DNA of 64,000 nucleotides, from assembly GCF_036370855.1 (NCBI RefSeq), contig NC_088103.1:9301404-9365403 (forward strand), read 5' to 3'. The position numbers and the translations under genes were made by a program. The notes beneath the pieces are model-generated. The model saw nothing but the letters and a program-made list of their open reading frames with translations, ran no database searches and had not been told where the DNA came from. This document shows positions 8,541 to 24,300 of the stretch, piece by piece. Within the stretch, counting starts at the first letter, position 1. Each line of letters begins with the position of its first letter. This DNA comes from Dromaius novaehollandiae (taxonomy: Eukaryota > Chordata > Aves > Casuariiformes > Dromaiidae).

Positions 8541-9000
8541 GGGGGCTCGCTCTGGCAGGGCTCGGGCGCCCCGCTGCTGCCAGCTCCGTCCCGGGGAGGG
8601 GGGGTTTCCCTGCCGCCTCCCTCCGTCGGGGCTGGCGCGAAGCCGAAAATCCCGCTGCGCAGCGCGAACGTGGAAAATTTTTATCTTCCCTTTAATTATT
8701 TTATTGCCGTGGGGGCCGGGCCGCGGAGGCGCAGGGCCCCGGGGAGGCGGGAGCCAAGCCGGCACATCGTGTCCTGCAGGCGCCCACAGGAAAACAGCCC
8801 TGAACGAGCCTCTTTGTTCAGGGATTTTTTTTTTTTTTTGATTTTTTTTTTTGATTTTCCCCCGTGTGCGTGCACGTCGGGGCGCAGCTCGCAGGCCTTC
8901 CCGTTGGCCGGGGCAGAGCCGCGTCCGCAGGCCGCGGTTTCCTCGCGGACGGCCTCCGCTTTTCGCCGCCTTACATGAAGTGTTTATGGAGCTGGGGAAA

Positions 9001-10445
9001 GTGGGGGGGGCACCCGACAACATGTTTTTGCCTTCGCAGGGCTGTACGCGGTGAACTTTTCGCTTCCTCCCAGCGGCTCGCGCGCACGCGTCTATTTTGG
9101 GGCCGCGCAGGCAGGCAAACAGGCCGGGTAGGGTTGCTCCCTGCTGCCAAATCCGCCAGCACCGCTTGGGAGCAGCTCAAAAACAAGAGGGAGGAGGAGG
9201 AGGAGGGCCACGGATCTGTCCGGCTCTCCCCAGCCTCTCGCTGTGCTGATTGCAGCACGTAGGGTTGGTGAGCGAGTGCGACTTGGCCTCAGCTAAACTC
9301 ATTACAGGCATCGAGCTGGGACGATGCCATGGGGTTGGCTGCAGTAGGTGCACAGCTCTGTTTCCAGGCCGAATGATGTTGCCCTGATACGTGGGTATTT
9401 TTGGCAGGTTTAGCCAAGGTAGGTTCAGGCGGCTGGAGTAAGCAGGGTTAAAAATAGCTGATTTGAAACAAACAAGTTCTGAATTGAAATACGCCTTTCT
9501 TTTCAAAATAACCCCATCCCAAATTAAGTTTTAATATAGAAAGCTGTCGCTTCCCATTTAAATTGGTGATAGCCAAGGACCCACTTTCTGCTAAAGCCAT
9601 ATGCAAAGTCCCCGCTTGGCCGGGACAGGGACAAGATTAGTAAAGCTGCACGAGGGGGTGCAGGATATGTAGTAGCTGAGATGTAGCGTTAGGGGAAAAC
9701 CTCTGTAAATGGTTTCAGGGTAATCACAGCCCATCGCTCTGGATGACATAAATTTGACCCTGATACTAGAACTGATTTATCAACTGAAACAAACAGAAAA
9801 AGTATTTGGATACTTTTCCCTCTTAGTTTTAGTTTTTAACACAAATCGCTGGCCACAAAGCTGAAAGGAGTGTACGAGATTCAATTGAATCTCAGTTTCA
9901 ATCCAGATGTGGCAGAGCCAAAATTAGTTAAAAAAAAAAAACAAAACACACAAACCTGGTAAATAAGGAACAAGTCAGTTGCCACTGTTTAAGATAATGA
10001 AAATGGAAAAATTAGGCATCTGGCTTAATAAGTTGTACAATTGCTTAAATATAGTACAGAGCCTATCCCCCCTGCTGGTTAGCAAAAATGTAGCATTAAG
10101 GAAAACTAACATGTTGAAATGGTTATGCCAGAAAATGGAAATCCAGTTCCCCTGAAGAACAGAGCTGAAGTGCAAAAGAAAAACAAGATGATGAAAATGG
10201 ATGGATTTAAATAAGGGTTTTCTGCTTGTACAGTTAAATCAGGATTAAGATCTGATTTAAATCAATCCACTTTGAGCATAAAGCAAGTGCGGTTTGGTTT
10301 CTTTTGGAGGATTTTTTTTTTAAATTGCATTTAAGTTTACCATTGTAACAGCAGAGCTGCCTCTGAGCTTCATAAAACCCCATGTTGCCTAATAAATTAT
10401 CACACCTTTCTTCAGGCCCCCTGCACCAAGCTTTGAAGAGATAAA
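9001..10445. other. Intergenic between DDIT4 promoter and ANAPC16 3' end
   Basis: GC-rich at the left, AT-rich from 9.4 kb on. No gene is recognised. The interval 9.72-10.28 kb has the look of an old interspersed element, ending in a TGATTTAAATCAATCCAC-type palindrome, but I cannot assign a family. Confidence 0.4.
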
Positions 10446-10449
10446 ATAA

Positions 10450-11201
10450 TTCTGCCTTTGAAACCGTTTATTATCACAGAACAATCTAGTATATAACGAA
10501 GGGGAAAAGAGCGTCAGGATATTAAAGTTACAGCATCTGCATCGAGGAGCAGTGTCCTACCAGTACCCTCAGTGCAGACAAAAGAGAAACAGCGGCGAAG
10601 ATAAAACAGCTTCAGCAACGCGGGGAGATACCACTGGGGAAAGCGGCTCCGCTTGCCCCTTCTGAACTGACCAAGGACAGTTTTCTTCCTATTCGTTTGC
10701 AAAAACAGCAGCTAGGACTGAGGAGTGTTTTCGGCAGTGCTTCGTACTTCTGCCCTACAGAGGCCTGACCCGAGCGGCAGAGACGCGCACGTCCCAGCCG
10801 ACAGCTCACCTGGCCCTTCAAAGCTGCCGGCTCTCTTAGGAGGTCTACGGAAAGGTCAGACTAAGTTACTGGCTCGCCTTCCCCCACCCCAGTCTTGCCC
10901 AAACTTTAGGTCTTCCCTTCCCCACAAACAATCGGGTTATTCTCCAGCTTCTTTAAAAACTGATCCTATCTTGCAAGTTACAGAAACTGAGTCCTGCCAG
11001 ATGGTTACGCTGCAGAAGGCTCAGAGGTTTCTGTCGTTTCAATTTACTGGCAGCTGTAATGGGGATCCCCACTGTAAACTTAAAAGAAAAGCCCAATCCC
11101 CTTGATGCAGCTGTGAGCATCCAGATAGACGGCCGTGCATGTTGAAATCAGGCCAGAGAGTGCCTTTCTCCTCCTCTCTGACAGCAGCGATCCAGACGTG
11201 T
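10450..11201 (-). other. ANAPC16: ANAPC16 3' UTR
   Basis: Follows the ANAPC16 stop codon on the minus strand to just past the AATAAA at 10472-10467. No other minus-strand AATAAA was seen between stop and signal. Confidence 0.7.
10467..10472 (-). terminator. ANAPC16: ANAPC16 polyadenylation signal
   Basis: Plus-strand TTTATT, read as AATAAA in the ANAPC16 direction, 730 nt after the stop codon. Confidence 0.65.
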
Positions 11202-17101
<5,900 letters not shown>

Positions 17102-19194
17102 TCAGGGCCTGGGCGTCAGGTGGCCTCGCGCTTATCAGTACGAATGAGGTTACAGAGTCTCACCCCACATCCCTGCCTCAAATGCATTGCGTGGGCGGTG
17201 ACGTCCTCCGTAGCCTGGAGCGAGGGCCCAGGTGCAGGGAGGGCACCTCTGCTGAGCCCAGGGATCTGCACGCATCCGTTCCAGCAGCTGAGCTGGAGTT
17301 TCCCAACGCGTTGCTCACAGAGGGACACTAAAGGAGAGGGCTCGAAGCCAGAGACCACGTACGTGTTTCACAGCAGACAAAGACAGAGTTCAGAAGGAGC
17401 CAAGGGAAAGGCTGCCGCCCCTGCTCTCCTACCCCGCAGTCTCGGGAGTGTCGGCAGCTGAAGGCTGCCCCACGCGCTTGGGAGACGCCAGGAGCACCGC
17501 CGAGGCCTCCCCTGGGCTCTGGGGATGGTGCAGTTAGCTGTCGCACCACGCGGTGGCACCCAGAAACTGAAGGTAACCCATGCTCTGACCCTTGGACAAA
17601 GGGGCCTGGGAATTTAACAGGATGATTGGAGTGTATAAAAATAACCTGGCACAGGTCACTGACCTGAATTCACTGGCCTTCAGCTGCTTGGCTCTTTTCC
17701 CATTCCCTACGGATGCACACAGCCTTGTTTCCAGGGGCATAAGCACGGAAAAAGTCCTGCTCGCTCATAAAACCTGGAAACCCGCAGGACTGCCAGTTCC
17801 AATGCCATTTCCTATATGAAGCAACACCAGCTCATATTTGCAGCAACTGCCCTGTGTGTTGCTCCAGATACACTTTTGCTTTTACAATATTGCATTTCAC
17901 CTAAAACAGCAACAGTTGAGCATCCATCTCCTAGTCCAGTCACCTCTTGCATATCCTTTTCTCAGCCTGATTTTAAGAGGTATTGTCTGTATCCTTTTGT
18001 CATGAGAGAGCGTGTAAAGCTTGTCAAATACTTGCCTGATAGTCAAAAAAAAGCTATCACTTGGCATTTAGAAGCAACAGTGTTTGCTACTCCTGCAAAC
18101 CACTTTTAGACACTTCCCACTTATCCCACCTATTTAATGCATTACTGCAGACTCTTTAGGCTGTGCAGACAGTGGCTTTGCATAGCACTCAATGCTTTAG
18201 TAGAGAAAATGGTTTTCTTTAAAGCTCGTCATAGTAAGCTCAAGGTTGTTTTGTTTACTGTGTATAACCCAGAACAGCATAGCAGCTTGCTAGGAGGCAC
18301 GCAGGAGACAAGACGGTTTGCAGACTGTGAAGAAGTATGCATGGATAAAAGAAACCTTTCACATGGCTTTGATACGTCCATTCCGCAACAAAGCTGGTGT
18401 TTTGCTGAAAACTTATTGAAACCCTTTTGGGCGACGTACAGGACCTAAGGGGTTAGACATGTGCTGTTTTTCACAGGGAGTGGCTGGCTGGGTGAGTTAC
18501 ACTGGTAAATGAAACCATCGCGCACTCCCTAGCAGGGTCCTGGGTGTTTGCTCCGGGGTCCGATTAAAAATCGGAGTTATCCCTGTGGCATGTCTTCTCG
18601 CTGCGTGGAAGCAGCAAGCTCTTCCTTACACAAAGGACAGATTTTGCAGTAGGTTTCCTTCCCTCTCCCCCCCTTTTCTCCTCCCCTCAGGAGCCGAGCA
18701 GCAGAGCAGCTCTGGATGAAGACCACGGAGCAAAGGCAGAGTCTGCCACAAAGAAGAATTAAAAGCCTCAGAACTCTGCAAAACCCTTTTTAGTTGCTTA
18801 ACCGCGGGAATCGGTTTCTGAGCAGGCCTAGCCGAAGCCAAAGGCCTGCGGAGGTGGTGTGAGAGACCGAGCAGCCACGGCAGGACGAGGGGGGAACAGG
18901 CTGCGTGCGCTGGAAAGGCGGAGGCAGGAGAAAGACGAAGGGGCGCAGAAACGGATGAGGGGGGAGCACGGCGCCATCACCACCGCCTCGGGCCTGCCCT
19001 CTCTCCCTCCCCCCCCATCAGCCATTTTGGGGGGGGCTGCCGGTTCTGCGCATGCGCCACAGCGCCCCTTGCCCGCACTGCCGCCCGGGGGCGGCAGCCT
19101 CGGTAGCGCCAGTGCGCCTGCGCTGCCCCTGCCGCCGCGCATGTGCCCTCCCCTCCGGGAGCCCCGGCTTCCTCCCCGCCCTCCGCCGCCTCTT

Positions 19195-19238
19195 CGCGCC
19201 ATGGCCCCTCCCCGGCTTCCGTAGCGAGCTGCCTCCCG
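19195..19238 (+). other. ASCC1: ASCC1 non-coding first exon (3' edge)
   Basis: Ends at a strong donor, CCCG|GTGAGT (19239-19240). The 5' edge is unknown. An alternative first exon could end at a weaker CTCT|GTGAGT donor at 19733. Confidence 0.5.
19201..19224 (+). other. uORF in ASCC1 leader, 7 codons
   Basis: GCC-ATG-G context (strong Kozak), encoding MAPPRLP then TAG. It is wholly inside the proposed first exon, ending 14 nt before its donor, and would be followed by about 41 nt of spliced leader before the ASCC1 ATG. It is present only if transcription starts upstream of 19201. Confidence 0.4.
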
Positions 19239-21225
19239 GTGAGTGACGCTCCCGGCGATAGCGTGTCTCCCCCCCGCCACGCTGTCGTTCCCGTTCCGCC
19301 GCCGCCCCACGGCGCAGCGGCCCCACCAGCCTCACCTGGGCGCCCGGACCGCTTGGCGCAGGCGGCGCGCGTGATCGCGCTCGCGGTGCATGCTGGGGTG
19401 GACGGGCGGGCGGGCGCCGCCGCGCGCGCGGCCCCTTCCCTTCCCCCCGCCCCGCCCCCCCTTGCGCGCGTCCCCCTGGGGGCGGGGGCGGCAACCGTCG
19501 TAACGGTCCGCGCGCCTGCGCCAACGGCCGTTGCACCGCGTTGGGGGGTGGGGGTCTCGGTGACCCGGGGCTTTTCTCCTCCGTTCATCCGTCCCGGCGA
19601 GAACAACGACGACGACAAACCCCCCAACAACGAGCCAATTTTTTTGTGCTTATTCTGCGTTCCTCGGCCTTTGCGTGTGTGTCGCGTTTCGTTCTTAACG
19701 ACTTTTTTTTTTTTTTTTTTTTTTTTAACTCTGTGAGTGGACTTTCTGGCAGAGGCAGATTTTTTGGTGGAGATTTCGTCCTCTAAAAAAAATAAAAACG
19801 TTTTAAAAACAGGCAACCTGAAATATCCGGTATAAGCAGTTTCGGTGAGCTCCAGGCGTGCAAGAACTGAGTGTCTGTGACAGATGGCAGTGTCAGGTCT
19901 TTGCATCATCCTCCTGCTTTTGCATCAGAAACTGTTCTCGAAGGTTGAACGCCGTGTCCCGTAGTCCCAATGTTTAGTTTACAATAACTGGCAGAAGTGG
20001 CGCCTAGGGTATGTCTCAACGCATTTTTTCACGGTGAACTTTCTCTTTTGTTGTTTCAGTGGAAAAAGTGCTGTGTAAGCTTTATGCAGTTCAAGGACCA
20101 CATGATGCAACATGTTGAGGTGTTGCAGGAGTGCTGTATTAGGCTTAAATCACTTTTAATGTTTTAATATCTTTAAGGGATAAATTTATGGGAACACAGT
20201 GATGACTTATCCTTCTCCAGGTCATTACAAAACAGATCACATGGGTGGTTAAATCAGCTCTATAAAGCTGTTTTATTTTACCTGAGCGGTGTGAAATAGC
20301 AAAGCTGTACCTAGGAGTTTCTCTCTTTCTCCACTGTTCCCACCTCTCCCTCTTTGACACAGCTCACTTCATTCTGCATGTGTGCGCCCTTGCCCCCCAT
20401 GTGTTTAGGATTTTGGCAGATGGAGACATGGCAGTTGAAGGATTAACCAGCCCCAGCTGTCTTCCCCACTCCTCTCCCATTTCTACGTGACCCTTTTCAG
20501 ATGCGTGGGGCTTGAGCCACAGTTTCTATCAGGGAAGAGGGATGGTCTCCTGGGGTGTGAGAAGTACTCAGCACATCTGATAAAAGGGGGGTCGGGGGTG
20601 CCTCTCTAAAGGGAGGCAAGCTGAGAGTGGCTGGGGCTACATTTTTAGAGAAACTGGTACAAGATGACAGATCCTGTGAAAGAGGTCAGTGTTCTGGAGG
20701 ATTCCTCGTGAGAGGCTATAGTGTCTTTCATCTGCAGCTGAAGCTTCACCTATGAAAAATAATGAGGAGGAGAAACAGTCCAGGATCTGGAATGATATTA
20801 AAATGGCCTATCTAACTGAGGTGGCAGGGAGTTTTAATTAAAACTTGCGAGTTTCAGAGAGAGTGGTGATCAGTTGCTGACCTTGTTGTGGGGGGCAAGT
20901 CTGATGCTTTGTTACACTTCTTATATTGCTTAAATTTCTCATTTTTAATTAATTGGGTTTTCTGAGTTGACAAAGAGCATACTTGTAAGTTCTGAGAAAA
21001 TTAACCTTCTGACCTAATCATGTAAGTTCTGACAAAGTATTGTGTTTCTGAAATCACTTGTATATACGCATAGAAAGAGTTACTGCTCTCCTGGAAGTAG
21101 CTCAGTCTTTACTGCTGAAGTGCCTCCTTGCTTCCCTGATGCCACCTTAGAAATTATCCATGGGAAAACCTCAGAATTTACCTTTTCTTGGCATAAGCTG
21201 GCAGAGCTGTCTTTCTTTTTTGTAG
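19239..21225 (+). other. ASCC1: ASCC1 intron 1
   Basis: About 2 kb from GTGAGT to TTTTTTGTAG. It contains a T24 run at 19703-19726; otherwise nothing was recognised. Confidence 0.6.
19336..19391 (-). other. ANAPC16: ANAPC16 first exon with in-frame upstream AUG
   Basis: The minus-strand donor CCCAG|GTGAGG at 19336/19335 is the best in the island. An ATG at 19391-19389 (A at -3) opens a frame of 18 codons plus two bases. Spliced to 17036, it runs through the 16-nt leader in frame into the ANAPC16 ATG, adding 24 residues. Whether the mRNA starts upstream of 19391 is unknown. Confidence 0.35.
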
Positions 21226-21252
21226 CGTGCTGTCATTAGGAAGAGGAGCGCC

Positions 21253-21361
21253 ATGGATGTTCTGCGTCCCACCCTGATAAGGATCGGGGGAAGAATTTAC
21301 AGGAAGAATCTCATTCAGGAACAGGCCTACCAGCACGAGGAGGAAGAGGATTTCTACGCAG
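21253..21361 (+). CDS. ASCC1: ASCC1 first coding exon
   Basis: The exon begins at 21226 after TTTTTTGTAG. ATG at 21253 in GCGCC-ATG-G context; residues 1-36 plus one base; donor GTAAGG. Confidence 0.95.
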
Positions 21362-24300
21362 GTAAGGAATGATGCATGGGGGTGACCACGGTGGTGTCAG
21401 GACATACTACAAATGGGGGCTCTGCACTGGAGACAAAGGGGACACAGCAAACTCCGGGTGTCACTCTGAGGACCTCGTTATCGGCACGAGGACCTGCCCC
21501 TACAGAGTACTGAGATGTTAGTGAGGTAGACACATGCTTTGCATTAGTCCTGGATGATCTTGCTGACCAAGGAGAGGATACAGTCCTGATTTCCTAATAC
21601 CAATTTGGGTGACTGTGCTACTGACTAATAGTCATGTTTTCTGGCTGTGAAAGATATCCACTTTAAAAAAAAAAGTTTATATTTCTGTTTTCCTGGGGTC
21701 CCTGAGCTGTAATTCTTTTCAGTAGTGGGTTACTGAGGGAGTATTGAGGGTGAGAGGCAACCTGCACAAACTGAAGCACAGGAGCTTCTGTCTGGGCAAC
21801 CTGCTCTAGGTGACCCTGCTTGAGTGGGGGGGTGGACTAGATGATTTCAGAGGCCCCTTCCAACCTCAGCTGTTCTGTGGTTTGCAGATACAGTGGGACT
21901 GGAGGCCACTCACTAGAGGTCCTCTGTCCTTGCGCTGTTTGCCCATTAAAATACTGACTTCTTACAATATGGCTTTCAGGGGGTGTTGCCTTTTTTTATG
22001 GCAGATTTGTTTCTGTTTGGATTTGACTTACTTCATCTTTCTGCCTGTATATTATATTTGTTATAGTTCTGCATGAGTTCTTGTGGGCATAGAAAGCTCA
22101 GCTGTTATTTTTTTAGGTAGAAAGGGCTGCTGTGTCCTGTTTTTCCCTTCCAGCTTGCTCTTCAATGGATTGAACAAAGCTCTAATAAGTTGCTTGCCAC
22201 CAAAATCCATCTCTATCTATGCTGTGAAGGACACAGCAACCCCTTCCTCTTTCTGAGGAAATCGTGTTTGGTCTTAGCAGGCATGACTGAACGGCCCACA
22301 AATGAAAGGTTTGCCTTTAACTGGCCCTCGCCGAGGGTGCGAGAATTCCCCTGTTTTCCTAAACATTACACGCACTGTCCTTGAACCCTTGAACCAAAAC
22401 TTTCAGTCTACGCCTTTTATTTTTGTGCCTTTGTGACTTTTGTCCTGCTGCATTCTCTGAATGGGCTGGTGGCTTCCACCCTGCCAGCAGAGCAGTGCAT
22501 GACTTGGAAGGGGGCATTCCAGCCAGGGAGTTGTACAAATCAGAGCCAAGGGAAAACCTGGGCTGTAACCACTGCTTTCCTACGCCTCCAAGCCTGGCAG
22601 ATTTAGAAGCAGTCATTACATTTTTCAGAGCTGGCAGTAATGTGAAATAAAAAGCAGTTAGCTGCCACTAAGGGGAGTCCATTTGTTCCTTTATTTAACC
22701 TTGGGAGAAGATGACTGTGAGACTATTGTCTTGCATACAGCACTGCCAAACTTTATAAAGGTTGTAAAAGGTTTGTTTTTTTGTTTTTGTTTTTTTTTCT
22801 ATTAGGCCCTGGTGACTGTACAGATGAACCGTGTGATGCCTTTGTGGTGGAAGAGACCGAGAAAGGCTTCCAGTGCAGAGTGGAGGTTCCCAGTCCACTT
22901 TACAAGTGAGCCTATGTGTTTCTGGCTTATCTGAGTTGCCTCTGGCTGAGAAAGTATTTGTGTGCAGAATATTTTTTGAGGTCAGGGGCAAGTGCCAGAT
23001 CTCTGAAACGTATCCCATTTGTGAATGTCCTGTGTTGGGGAGGAGAAAAACAACAATGCCTTTCTAGTGCAGTCATGCCATGTTTGACTCTTAGCCTTTG
23101 CTATGACAGAGACAGCAGGTGGTGCTTTCTTGCTGGTAGGAGAGTTTCTGAGCATCTCTTCCCTTCAACATAAAAGCATCAGGGAGGATGGAAGAAGGAG
23201 AGGAAGAACTGGGGCGAGCAGCCTGGCAGGGGGAGATCGTGAAAGCTTTGAGGAAAAAGCACACAATTGGAATTGACTATTGACTCAAATCTGATGTTCG
23301 CTGGGAAGCCTGTAGTGGAGTTCAAAGCTTTATCTAGTTATTTTGGACAGTTTTATTGGTACAACAGTGTTACTGAAATGTAAGAAAAAAAAGAAAGGTG
23401 TTCTGTTGTGTGTTTGGATGACAAATGACCGCCTTGAACAAAGCCCAAGCCAGAAGTGCAGTTTGTTCTTCCTCGTCTGGGTAAATGGTCAAATGGAATA
23501 ACCCAGATGATGAGCATGCTGTGGCAGGAAGCGCTGGGAAGAGCTGTCTAGGCCCAACTTGTTTTAGCTTGAGCAGGTTGTTAGCCACGGCTCAGCATCA
23601 TCCTGTGATCCTAGGCCAGTTCTACACGGAGTGCCAGGAGTGGCCTCTGTGCTGGGACCGGGTCCTGCGTGTGAGCTGAGCCCGTGCATCCCTGCAGCAC
23701 TGAGATATGGAGTTCGGGGGGACCCAGCCTGGCTGCCCCGGGGCCAGCTCAGGGCACGGTTAATCTTCTGGCTGGGCGCGCTTGATGGGGAGTGGAGCAG
23801 TGCGGTTGTGTGAGTGACTCCTGCACCTTTATGCCTTTAGGTACATAATTGGAAAGAAGGGAGAGACCAAGAAGAGACTAGAAACAGAGACTCGAACCTC
23901 AATCAGCATTCCCAGGCCTGGAGTGGAGGGAGAAATTGGTGAGCTTTAGCATACACAAAGTGCTTGTTCTCTCATCGGCTCTCCTGCAGCTGTGCTTTGT
24001 GCGGGGAGGGGGTAACAGGAGATATTCTTCCTTTAAATACTGCCTCTGGTGTGTCACTGACTCACTTTATGGCCCTGGGAAAATTACTTCAGTTTTCTCC
24101 TGAATTTATTTTCCATGTCTATAGACTCATAAAGCAGTCTAAGATTTTGGATTAAAAATATGCTATTTTAAGCAATGAATAGTCTCTCTGAAATGTCTTC
24201 TGTGCCTTAAATGACTGTCTTAAGAATTTTGGGCCTGAATGTGTTGTTTTTTTCTCTTTATTTTTTTCCTTTTTTTAAAAAACTTATTACCGTATATAAT

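Larger units (their letters stand above)
7975..9000. other. GC-rich upstream flank of DDIT4
   Basis: CpG-rich upstream flank with a G14-type run at about 7985-7999, oligo-A at 8102-8124 and mixed simple repeats. A CRE-like half site GCGTCACG lies at about 8023-8030. No gene is recognised. Long open frames on both strands here result from GC richness and trinucleotide repeats. Confidence 0.5.
18830..19560. promoter_or_regulatory. Shared ANAPC16/ASCC1 bidirectional CpG-island promoter
   Basis: TATA-less CpG island separating two head-to-head housekeeping genes. It contains a perfect NRF1 palindrome TGCGCATGCGC (19047-19057), NRF1-like TGCGCCTGCGCT (19113-19124) and GCGCCTGCGCC (19512-19522), a YY1-type GCCATTTT (19021-19028) and many GC boxes. 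Both proposed first exons fall inside it. Confidence 0.75.

Noticed and set aside
7962-9023. Minus-strand open frame of about 350 codons and a His-rich frame at 8114-8416
   Set aside because: Produced by the GGT/GAT and GGA repeats and GC-rich sequence upstream of DDIT4.
18541-18560. Small hairpin CCGATTAAAAATCGG in ANAPC16 intron 1
   Set aside because: The stem is only five to six base pairs and no T run or microRNA-like arm follows; likely chance.
18977-19909. Minus-strand open frame of 310 codons in the ANAPC16/ASCC1 promoter
   Set aside because: Arg/Gly/Ala-rich translation of CpG-island DNA crossing poly(T); not consistent with the ANAPC16 splice structure.
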